Part shown: positions 16,713-23,936 of the stretch, in pieces
How the letters are laid out: each line of letters starts with the position of its first letter
Numbering within the stretch: the first letter of the stretch is position 1
Assembly: GCF_002727125.1 (NCBI RefSeq)
Contig: NZ_NHOA01000017.1
Location: forward strand, 1-64,000
Direction: 5' to 3'
DNA from: Halorubrum persicum
GTDB taxonomy: Archaea; Halobacteriota; Halobacteria; Halobacteriales; Haloferacaceae
DNA: 64,000 bases
Notes under the pieces: generated by a model
Seen by the model: only the letters and a program-made list of their open reading frames with translations
Told to the model about the DNA's origin: nothing
The model's database searches: none
Position numbers and translations under genes: made by a program

Positions 16713-18632
16713 ATGAACAAACAATCGATCACGCAGTACTACCGGAAACACCGGACGGCCATCGTCACGGCGACGAGTGGCCTGCTCTACGGCGGTGGCT
16801 GGAGTCTCGGCTACCTCACGAGTTTCAATACGGCGAGCGCCGCCATCCTCATCCTCGCGACGATCGTGGGTGGCTACGACATCGCCAAGACCGCCTACCA
16901 CGAGGTCACCAACCGGACGCTCGGCATCAAGACGCTGGTGACGCTAGCCGCCATCGGGGCCATCATCATCGGGGAGTACTGGGAGGCCGCCGCCGTCGTC
17001 TTCCTGTTCAGCCTCGGCAGCTACCTCGAGGGACGGACGATGCGGAAGACCCGGACTGCCCTCCAGGAGCTGCTGGAGATGACGCCCGACACGGCGACCG
17101 TCCGTCGCGACGGGGAACTCCAAGAAGTCCCCGCCCGCGAGGTCGAAGAGGACGAAGTCGTCGTCGTAAAGCCGGGCGGGAAGATTCCGGTTGACGGTTC
17201 CGTCGTCGACGGCGAGAGCGCCGTCAACCAAGCACCAGTCACCGGCGAGAGCGCGCCCGTCCACAAGGCCGACGGCGACGAGGTCTACGCCGGGACTGTC
17301 AATCAAGAAGGCGCACTGGAGATCCGAACGACGGGTGCGGGCTCGGATACGACGCTCGAACGGATCATCCGCCGTGTCGAGGAGGCCCAAGAGGCCCAGT
17401 CGCCCACGGAGAGTCTCATCGACCGGTTCGCGAAGTATTACACGCCGGCCGTCATCGTGCTCGCTATCGGTTCGTACGCCGTCACGCAGAACGCGATCCT
17501 GTCACTGACCCTGTTGGTCATCGGCTGTCCCGGCGCGCTGGTCATCGGGCCACCGGTCAGCATCGTCTCGGCCATCGGCAACGCCGCTCGGTCTGGCGTG
17601 CTGATGAAGGGTGGCGAACACCTCGAACGCGCCGGCAAGATCGACCTTGTCGCCTTCGACAAGACCGGCACCCTCACGAAGGGCGAGACCACCGTCGCCG
17701 ATGTTGAGGGGTTCGGCGTTGCTGATGACGAGGTCCTCTCACTCGCGGCGACCGCCGAGAAGAAGAGCGAACACCACCTCGCTGACGCCATCGTCGACGC
17801 GGCCCGCGAGGATCCGACCGCCGCGACGGACGGCGGAACGACGGTCGCCCAGGCGGACGATACGGACGCCAGCCTCCAGTCGATCCCCGATCCGGACGAT
17901 TTCGACGTGGTCGCCGGGAAGGGCGTTATCACCCATACCGATGGCCACGAAGTTGTTGTCGGCAACCGCGCACTGCTGGACGACCGCGACATCGACGTCC
18001 CCAGTCGGGTCGCCGACTACGTCCGCGAGCGTGAGGGGCGCGGCGAGACAGTCGTCCACGTCGTTCGGGACGGGGACGTCATCGGCGCGATTGCGATGCG
18101 GGACGAGCTCCGGGAGGCCGCTCCTGGGGTCGTCGCGGCGCTTCAGGACGCCGGCATCGAGACGGTGATGCTCACCGGCGACAACGAGCGGACGGCCGCC
18201 GCCGTCGCCGAGGAAGTCGGCATCGACGACTACCGCGCCGAACTCCTCCCCGAGGACAAGCAGTCCGTCATCGAGGGCTACCAGGCCGACGGCCACGTCG
18301 TCGCGATGGTCGGCGACGGCATCAACGACGCGCCGTCGCTGGCGACCGCCGACGTCGGCATCGCGATGGGCGCTGCCGGGACGGACACCGCCATCGAGAC
18401 GGCGGACATGGCGCTGATGGCCGACGACCTCGAACGCATCCCCTACGCTGTCAAACTGAGCAAGGCAACGCGCTGGAACGTCCTCGAGAACGTCGGGCTC
18501 GCGGTGCTGACCGTGACCGTCCTCCTCGCGGGCGTGCTCACCAGCTACGTCACCCTCGCCGCCGGAATGCTGGTCCACGAGGCCAGCGTCCTCCTCGTCA
18601 TCCTCAACGGGATGCGACTGCTCCGCCACTGA
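16713..18632 (+). CDS. P1B metal ATPase with CPG motif
   Basis: This 639-residue ATPase lacks an N-terminal HMA domain and begins with a short basic tail. It has TGESAPVHKADG near residue 175, GCPGALVIGPP near 271, DKTGTLTKGET near 315 and GDGINDAPSLATADVGI near 534. The last helices hold MLVHEASVLLVILNGMRLL. The membrane metal motif is CPG, whereas known subgroups mostly carry CPC, CPH, SPC or TPC, so the substrate cannot be read off. The separate HMA protein next door probably delivers the metal. Confidence 0.9.
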   Translation: MNKQSITQYYRKHRTAIVTATSGLLYGGGWSLGYLTSFNTASAAILILATIVGGYDIAKTAYHEVTNRTLGIKTLVTLAAIGAIIIGEYWEAAAVVFLFSLGSYLEGRTMRKTRTALQELLEMTPDTATVRRDGELQEVPAREVEEDEVVVVKPGGKIPVDGSVVDGESAVNQAPVTGESAPVHKADGDEVYAGTVNQEGALEIRTTGAGSDTTLERIIRRVEEAQEAQSPTESLIDRFAKYYTPAVIVLAIGSYAVTQNAILSLTLLVIGCPGALVIGPPVSIVSAIGNAARSGVLMKGGEHLERAGKIDLVAFDKTGTLTKGETTVADVEGFGVADDEVLSLAATAEKKSEHHLADAIVDAAREDPTAATDGGTTVAQADDTDASLQSIPDPDDFDVVAGKGVITHTDGHEVVVGNRALLDDRDIDVPSRVADYVREREGRGETVVHVVRDGDVIGAIAMRDELREAAPGVVAALQDAGIETVMLTGDNERTAAAVAEEVGIDDYRAELLPEDKQSVIEGYQADGHVVAMVGDGINDAPSLATADVGIAMGAAGTDTAIETADMALMADDLERIPYAVKLSKATRWNVLENVGLAVLTVTVLLAGVLTSYVTLAAGMLVHEASVLLVILNGMRLLRH

Positions 18633-18660
18633 CCACGAGACACGAACACAACCACAACTC

Positions 18661-19314
18661 ATGACATCGAATTCGACTGCGACTGACACGACCCAGACTA
18701 GAACCAATTGGCAGGTCGACTACGACGTCGACCCGATCGAAATCCGCGACCCCGTCGCGGAGGCCCTCGGCGTCCTCGAACCGGGCGAGCCGTTCGTCGT
18801 CACCTACCGGGACGCGGTGAAAGAAGCCGGACACTCCTGTCCGACTGCCTCGGGCGCCTACCGGATTGTCCAGCTCGGGCTCGACGCCCTCTATCCCGAC
18901 GACTATCCAGTCCGGAGCGAAATCGAGGTCCAGACGGCCGGCCCGCAGGACGATGCTGCGTACGGCGTGATGAGCCGCATCATCTCGTACGTGACTGGCG
19001 CGACCGACGATGACGGATTCAGCGGGCTCGCCGGCGGCTACGGCGGCCGCCGCGACCTCCTCGTCTTCGACGCGTTCGACCCGGACACCCCGGAGCCGAC
19101 GTTCCGGTTCCGCCGAACCGACACGGACGAGACCGTCGAAGTGGCCTACCACGTCAGCGACGTTCCTGGCGGTGGACCCGCGATCGGGAACCTCCAGGGG
19201 ATTCTCGACGGATCGGCAAGCGACCAGCAACGGGAGGCCTTTGCTGACGCCTGGCACCGCCGGGTACAGGTCGTCCTCAGCGACGACTCGCTGTTCACCG
19301 TCGACGCGGTGTGA
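18661..19314 (+). CDS. FmdE-like protein
   Basis: The 217-residue protein has the FmdE-type start EAGHSCPTASGAYRIVQLGL at about residues 53-72, then DYPVRSEIEVQTAG. A glycine-rich stretch follows (GFSGLAGGYGGRRDLLVFDA). FmdE-like domains bind a metal through the GHxCP loop; they occur in formylmethanofuran dehydrogenase operons but also alone beside metal proteins. It follows the ATPase by 28 bp, so it is probably the last gene of the metal operon. A metal-binding accessory role is inferred. Confidence 0.75.
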   Translation: MTSNSTATDTTQTRTNWQVDYDVDPIEIRDPVAEALGVLEPGEPFVVTYRDAVKEAGHSCPTASGAYRIVQLGLDALYPDDYPVRSEIEVQTAGPQDDAAYGVMSRIISYVTGATDDDGFSGLAGGYGGRRDLLVFDAFDPDTPEPTFRFRRTDTDETVEVAYHVSDVPGGGPAIGNLQGILDGSASDQQREAFADAWHRRVQVVLSDDSLFTVDAV

Positions 19315-19350
19315 ACGCGACGGTCTACCCCTCACACTCGAAATATGTTA

Positions 19351-20583
19351 CTACGGTATACTATCGATCTCCTCGAGCGCCTCAGTAGCGACATCACCGA
19401 GTTCTCCGGCCTCGATATGCGAGTATCGCTCCCGCACCATCTCCTCCGAATTATCGAGATACCGGGCGGCGACAGTATATCCGAATGCTCGAACGAGAAC
19501 TTCACCCATCCCACGCCGACCACCGTGCGGAGCAAGGTAATCGTGTTTCGGATGGTCGATCTCGATCTCCGCGGCCTCCGAGAGGCGTTGGAGAATCGAC
19601 CGTGCGCCGTCCGTCGTGATTGATGGCGGCCGAATGTCCTCATCGAGCGCCAGCAGGAGGTCGCGAGCGTATTCTTCACGGCGCTCAGTAATTGCTTCTG
19701 GGCGTTTCCCTCGTTCGGCTAGCTCTTCCCGGACGAGCTCTGCGAGCGTCCGTTGGTCGAACGTCGGAAACACCGGCCAGCGCTCCGTTGGTGGGGCCAT
19801 CAGCTGGCGATAGCTTCGCAACGGCGAGATCACCGGATCGGGGAGGCTTGCGGCGTCCCATTGCTGTTTCTTCCGGTAGACGTCCATACTCCCGTCGTCG
19901 AGGGAGAGGTCCTCCCAGCGGACGCCACGCCGGCGCGGATCGTTTGGGTCCCGAAGGAGTTCCCCGACCCGAACGGCGGTGTACGCGAGGACGAACACCA
20001 GAGCCCGGTCACGAGCCGCCTTCAGCGCCGCGTAGCGTGCTCGCTGCTTGTCGAGGGGATCAGTATCCTCCGGGAGTGTCGTGAATGCCTCGACGGCGTC
20101 GCGGGCCCGTTCGTCGGCGTGGCGGGTGAGGTCGTGGCGCTGTTCGGACGTCCAGGCCTGCTGGTCACCGGGCTTGCGGCCGTCGTCCTCCGGCAGCGGC
20201 GCCATCGCACTCGCCCGCTGCGCGTAGTGGGCCTCAAGATATCCCTCGTTGACGCACCAGCCACACCACGCAGAGATATAGCGATAATAGGTTTGTACCG
20301 TGTTCTGCTTGAGTCCCCGATCTCCCCCGAGATGTCGGGCATACTCCCGGAAGACGCGTTCGTCGAGATCGTCGATGGTCGGCTCCCGGTCGACGTCGTC
20401 GGGGACGATCCCGGTCCAGTCGTCGTCGCCGCGGTCGCCGGCGGCCCACTCGGCGAATCGCTCGAGCTCGCGTGCAGCGTTTCGTCGATAGTTCCCGCCG
20501 TCGCCACCACGGCCTTTCCCTTTGTCCTGGAGGTAGCGCTCGAAGCTGTCGTCGAGCGGCGTCGAAAGCGCTCGGTCAGGCAT
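19351..20583 (-). CDS. Tyrosine site-specific recombinase (integrase)
   Basis: This 410-residue recombinase has an N-terminal SAM-like core-binding domain (FREYARHLGGDRGLKQNTVQ) and a catalytic domain. AYTAVRVGELL near residue 203 carries the first Arg. APHGGRRGMGEV near 353 replaces the usual HxLRH box, with His and Arg still present. VRERYSHIEAGE near 386 carries the Tyr nucleophile. It is convergent with the metal operon, and a partition cassette lies upstream. I found no tRNA or clear attachment repeat nearby. It may resolve plasmid dimers or move the metal island. Confidence 0.85.
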   Translation of the reverse strand: MPDRALSTPLDDSFERYLQDKGKGRGGDGGNYRRNAARELERFAEWAAGDRGDDDWTGIVPDDVDREPTIDDLDERVFREYARHLGGDRGLKQNTVQTYYRYISAWCGWCVNEGYLEAHYAQRASAMAPLPEDDGRKPGDQQAWTSEQRHDLTRHADERARDAVEAFTTLPEDTDPLDKQRARYAALKAARDRALVFVLAYTAVRVGELLRDPNDPRRRGVRWEDLSLDDGSMDVYRKKQQWDAASLPDPVISPLRSYRQLMAPPTERWPVFPTFDQRTLAELVREELAERGKRPEAITERREEYARDLLLALDEDIRPPSITTDGARSILQRLSEAAEIEIDHPKHDYLAPHGGRRGMGEVLVRAFGYTVAARYLDNSEEMVRERYSHIEAGELGDVATEALEEIDSIP

Positions 20584-20805
20584 TTACCGGCCCTCCACCG
20601 TCCTGCGGGCCCGGTCTCGGTGCCTCTACCCCGGGGGAAGCGCCGTCGTGAGGCGGTTGCAGCATTCGTGCTTACCCGACGGCGGCGGGGTACTTGAAAG
20701 TGGTCGTGATTACGGGCATAATCAGAACCACTTGTTGTTTTCGAGCCATCGGGAGAATTCGAGGAACTGAAGTCTCTTAGCGCCGGAATTCCGCACTACA
20801 GGAAA

Positions 20806-20830
20806 TTGTATATCGTATATCGCTATACAA
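20806..20830. promoter_or_regulatory. Palindrome around TATA-like core before integrase
   Basis: The arms TTGTATA (20806-20812) and TATACAA (20824-20830) are perfect inverted copies around TCGTATATCGC. It lies between the partition gene stop and the integrase start (20583). It could be an operator and promoter for the integrase, or a terminator of the partition operon. The rest of 20584-20856 shows no gene. Confidence 0.4.
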
Positions 20831-20856
20831 AATCTCGGTCCTCGTTCTGCGCGAGG

Positions 20857-21264
20857 TCATTTGTCTCCGAGTTCCGAAAGCCGAGACTGGATTTCCTCGG
20901 CATCCGCCTCAGAGAGCGCCTCAACACCGAACTGGACGAGTAGCGGGTAGAAGTGGCGGTTCTTCTTGAACTCGTCCTGGCCCGCCTTCCGGAGTTTTAG
21001 CTGGGACTCGAGGTAGGTGTCCTCCATCTCGTCGAGGACATCGTCGGGAATGTAGATCGTCCGCCCGTTCCACTCGTCCTTGATGTTCGTCTTCGTTTTG
21101 CTCGTTTCGTTCGTTTCACTCGTTGAAGTCGATTCGGTCGTTTCGGTCGATGAACTGGTTTCCACCGTTTCACTCACCTCACTCGTTTCACCGGAATCGA
21201 CCTCATCGTCCTCCTCTTCGTAGTTGCCCTCGATTCCGGAAGCATCGCCCCAGCCGTCAGTCAT
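20857..21264 (-). CDS. Partition partner protein, ribbon-helix-helix-like
   Basis: The 135-residue protein has an N-terminal half made of Ser/Thr/Glu/Asn repeats (for example ETTESTSTSETNETSKTKTN). A C-terminal domain follows, reading GRTIYIPDDVLDEMEDTYLE and ending with HFYPLLVQFGVEALSEADAE. The beta strand plus two helices would fit a ribbon-helix-helix DNA-binding fold. It overlaps parA by four bases (ATGA), as ParA partners do. The repeat half is encoded by the 9-bp DNA repeat listed below, so its sequence may be shaped by DNA function. It is a plausible centromere-binding protein; the fold is inferred. Confidence 0.65.
   Translation of the reverse strand: MTDGWGDASGIEGNYEEEDDEVDSGETSEVSETVETSSSTETTESTSTSETNETSKTKTNIKDEWNGRTIYIPDDVLDEMEDTYLESQLKLRKAGQDEFKKNRHFYPLLVQFGVEALSEADAEEIQSRLSELGDK
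21094..21192. repeat. 9-bp phased repeat array inside the partition gene
   Basis: Eleven contiguous 9-bp units start with C/GGT or CGA and mostly match CGTTTCNNT, for example CGTTTCGTT, CGTTTCACT and CGTTTCGGT. Because 9 bp is three codons, the array is translated as a tripeptide-like SET/NET repeat in the minus-strand gene. The same unit fills the DNA before parA. The array may be part of the plasmid centromere. Confidence 0.7.
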
Positions 21265-22079
21265 GCTTCCACCTCTTCAGGTGCGGTCTTCTCAAATGTC
21301 TCGTCGAACAGGTCGGCGATCTCGTTGAACAGGTCGCGTGCATCCTCGACGCGTTGGTTCTCCTTGCTGAAGCCGAAGACGGACACCCCCTCGCCAATCG
21401 ACTGAGAGAGGTCGGTCCGCTTCGGGATCTCGAACACTGGGAGGGAGTACGCCGACTTGATCTCCTCGATGGTGTCGCGATGTTCGGCGTTCTGCTCGAC
21501 ACGGTTACAGACAATCGCGAGCCGATTGATGTCTCCGTACGCCTGTTCGAGGGAGCTCAACTGCTTGGCGAAAATCTGGAGGCTGTTGGCGTTGAGCTTC
21601 TCTGGAATGACGGGGATGACGACGTTGCCGGTCGCGACGAGGGCGTTATCGGTGAGGACGTTCAGGGATGGCGGCGTGTCGACGATGATGTAGTCGTAGT
21701 CCTTGTCGAGTTCGTCGAGAGTCATCTCCAACCGCTCGCGACTCTTCGGCGCCTCAAGCAGCGTCTGGATGTTCTTGTTGTTCGCGAGTTTCTCGCTTGC
21801 GGGGAGGATGTCGAATTCCTCGTGCTCGACGATGATGTCGTTCACCGACTCCATCTGGTCGAAGTCGAGAACGTCGAACAGCGTCGTCCGGTCGGTATCG
21901 TAGTACAGATCGTTGTAGCCAAGTGAGCAGGTGAGCCCGCCGTGGTAGTCGATATCGACCAGGAGGACGTCGTGGCCTCGGGCGGAGAGTGCGCCGCCAG
22001 TATGAATGACGTCAGTTGTCTTCCCCGCGCCTCCCTTCTGATTCGCCACCGTGATTCGTGCTGTGTTGGTGTCGGTCAT
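21261..22079 (-). CDS. parA: ParA-family partition ATPase
   Basis: This 272-residue ATPase has the deviant Walker A ITVANQKGGAGKTTDVIHTG at the start. It continues with VLLVDIDYHGGLTCSLGYND (Walker A'), DYIIVDTPPSLNVLTDNAL (Walker B) and PEKLNANSLQIFAKQL. This is a complete ParA/Soj type. ParA proteins segregate plasmids using a partner that binds a centromere. The partner is the overlapping gene at 20857. Its leader DNA (22086-22148) carries seven 9-bp repeats that could be the binding site and operator. Confidence 0.92.
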   Translation of the reverse strand: MTDTNTARITVANQKGGAGKTTDVIHTGGALSARGHDVLLVDIDYHGGLTCSLGYNDLYYDTDRTTLFDVLDFDQMESVNDIIVEHEEFDILPASEKLANNKNIQTLLEAPKSRERLEMTLDELDKDYDYIIVDTPPSLNVLTDNALVATGNVVIPVIPEKLNANSLQIFAKQLSSLEQAYGDINRLAIVCNRVEQNAEHRDTIEEIKSAYSLPVFEIPKRTDLSQSIGEGVSVFGFSKENQRVEDARDLFNEIADLFDETFEKTAPEEVEA

Positions 22080-22085
22080 TTTCTT

Positions 22086-22403
22086 CGTTTACCTCGTTGT
22101 GTTCGTTTCGTTCGTTTTGCTCGTTTTGATTGTTCTGTTCGTTTGGTTCGGTGAGGGTGTTTCACTCGGTGAGAGGAATACTACGATGTTAAAACCAAGT
22201 GTTCGTTCCACTCGTTGAAGCAAACACACTCGTTGCCATCAATCCATTCATTCTATTCGTTACTTTCGTTTCTCTCGTTATGATCATCGAGGACAGGTCA
22301 ACCAGGACATCCTCAACCAGTTCGTTCCTCAGAATTCGTTCATTACTCTCGTGTTGCTCGTTCTGTTCGTTTTGTTCGTTTAATTCGTTATAGTCGTTCC
22401 GCG
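22086..22403. repeat. Three clusters of 9-bp CGTTNNNNT repeats (centromere-like)
   Basis: Cluster one (22086-22148) has seven units in exact 9-bp phase, starting at 22086, 22095, 22104, 22113, 22122, 22131 and 22140. Cluster two (22204-22284) has nine units in phase, two of them poor. Cluster three (22359-22403) has five units (from 22359 every 9 bp). The consensus is CGTTNNNNT. With the array inside the partner gene there are about 32 units. The 432-bp stretch between parA and the next gene contains no convincing gene besides these. A partition-protein binding site is inferred from position and phasing. Confidence 0.7.
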
Positions 22404-22511
22404 TGTTTTCGACAGGGGTCAAGGCTACCTCCGGGACGAATGAAGAGATAGTGGCTTCATGGCCATTCGAGTAAGACTTTTAACTGTTACCGGATTATTG
22501 GTAACCCCTAG

Positions 22512-23186
22512 ATGTACGAGGTGCTCGACGACACGGCGGCGCAGATCATCCTCGCCATCGAGAGTGGTGACTCCATCCGTCGTGTCGCCCAACACCTCCA
22601 CGCGCCGTACGAAACGGTGAGACAGGCCGTCAATCGGCTGGAAGACGCAGGCTACGTCCGCTATGATGACGGGCTCTCAGTCGTCGATGACCGCGTGAGA
22701 GACGCAGCACGAGAGCTCGTCGCTGCCAGCGCCGGCGCCAGTCCACCATCCATCGAGGAAGCCTACGTCATCCCACAGTTCGGTGACTGGCCCTTCGCGT
22801 TCACGCGGATCGACGCCGTCTACGTGTGGACCCAAGGCGGCTATCAAGTTGGTCGCGAGCCCGACGACTATCCGCTGTTCCTCGCTGTTCGTGAGCAAGA
22901 CGTCAACTACTGGGAGGCGTTTTTCGACTCGTTTGACCTCCCCACCGCATTCGAGCGGCAGCCCCAAGACGAGATAGACGGGGCGCTGCAGATCGTCCTC
23001 GAGCCACGCCCCTCACTCGACATTGAACACGTCGAGGGGTACCCCGTTATCCCGAGAGCAGAGACGATCGAATATATGCGCGAGAACTACGCCCAGTTCC
23101 AGTCGGCGCTCGCCATGCTCGACCGGATGTACGAGGACATCGACCTCGGTGTCACGTACCGGGAAACGGAACGAGCGCAGCCATGA
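22512..23186 (+). CDS. HTH protein of a nucleotidyltransferase module (copy 1)
   Basis: This 224-residue protein starts with a HTH of the DNA-binding type (VLDDTAAQIILAIESGDSIR, then YETVRQAVNRLEDAGYVRYD). The C-terminal half has no fold I recognise: YVIPQFGDWPFAFTRIDAVY, then VWTQGGYQVGREPDDYPLFL. A paralogue lies at 47248 with the same order of motifs (YVIPHFAG, YVWTHGGFQIA, DDYPVF). Both are followed by a nucleotidyltransferase gene with a 4-bp overlap. It is a likely regulator or antitoxin partner of that enzyme; the pairing is seen, the role is inferred. Confidence 0.75.
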   Translation: MYEVLDDTAAQIILAIESGDSIRRVAQHLHAPYETVRQAVNRLEDAGYVRYDDGLSVVDDRVRDAARELVAASAGASPPSIEEAYVIPQFGDWPFAFTRIDAVYVWTQGGYQVGREPDDYPLFLAVREQDVNYWEAFFDSFDLPTAFERQPQDEIDGALQIVLEPRPSLDIEHVEGYPVIPRAETIEYMRENYAQFQSALAMLDRMYEDIDLGVTYRETERAQP

Positions 23187-23878
23187 GTTTCCACAACCGA
23201 AGTGACGCACTCATCGAACTGCTCGAGGACCTCACTCAGGAGGGACACGAGTACGTCCTTGTCGGCGGCTACGCTGTCTCAGCATTCAACGCACGCTTCT
23301 CTACGGACCTCGATATCGTCGTGGCACCAGACTCCAAGGCCGAGTTCGGCGAATTCCTCGAACAACGAGGTTTCGAGGAAACGGACAGCCACGCCAAGGA
23401 GTGGTTCTACGACACCGAAGTGATCGAGTACGAGAAGCGGCTCACGCCGCAGCAGCCGATCGGCTTCGATCTGCTAGTGAATGGCCTCGGTTGCCGCTAG
23501 ACGGAGGCACAGTGGTCGTTTGACTACCTGTACGACCATAGCCACCAGCAGGAGGTAAGCGGGGGCACAGTAACGACGACGGCCAGAGTCATCGATGGAG
23601 CCGTCCTCGTGGCGGCAAAGCTCCACAGCGGCCGCGAGACAGACCTTCGGGACGTCCTGGCAGTGGCGGAAGAGATCGACCTCGACGCTGTCACGCCCCA
23701 CCTGCGGCGAGGGGGCGACGATGCACTACGGGAGCAGCTAGAGCGTGGACTGGAGATCTTGGAGAGCGACGAACTCAAGCACGGGTATCGGAGTGACTTC
23801 GGAGCCTCAGCTGTCTCAGAAGAGACAGTCTCCGCCCTCCAAGAATATCTGACAGAGCAGGTAAATAGGTTGGATTGA
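23183..23878 (+). pseudogene. Nucleotidyltransferase (copy 1) broken by TAG
   Basis: The frame starts at the ATG overlapping the HTH gene and reads LVGGYAVSAFNARFSTDLDI, a nucleotidyltransferase core (GG-x9-TDLDIV). It is stopped by TAG at 23498-23500. The same frame goes on to the end with AKLHSGRETDLRDVLAVAEE, which matches the intact paralogue at 47934. That copy has CRQTDAEW where this one reads CR-stop-TEAQW, so one CAG-to-TAG change explains the break. Without the stop it would be 231 residues. A truncated 105-residue product would lack the C-terminal half. Confidence 0.75.
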
Positions 23879-23936
23879 GAATCAGTCGTGGCTACAAACC
23901 ATTCTGCGAACAGCTGATTGTCGAATAGCCGTGGGA

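Noticed and set aside
19351-20583. Integrated element ends (att sites) around the tyrosine recombinase
   Set aside because: No tRNA gene and no clear pair of direct repeats could be found by eye near the recombinase.
21094-22403. CRISPR array
   Set aside because: The repeats are contiguous 9-bp units without unique spacers, and no cas gene is nearby.
22189-22422. A 77-codon minus-strand frame rich in NEQ repeats
   Set aside because: The frame is produced by the 9-bp repeats, which encode tripeptide repeats in any frame. It has no domain outside the repeats, so I treat the DNA as repeat array and not as a gene.
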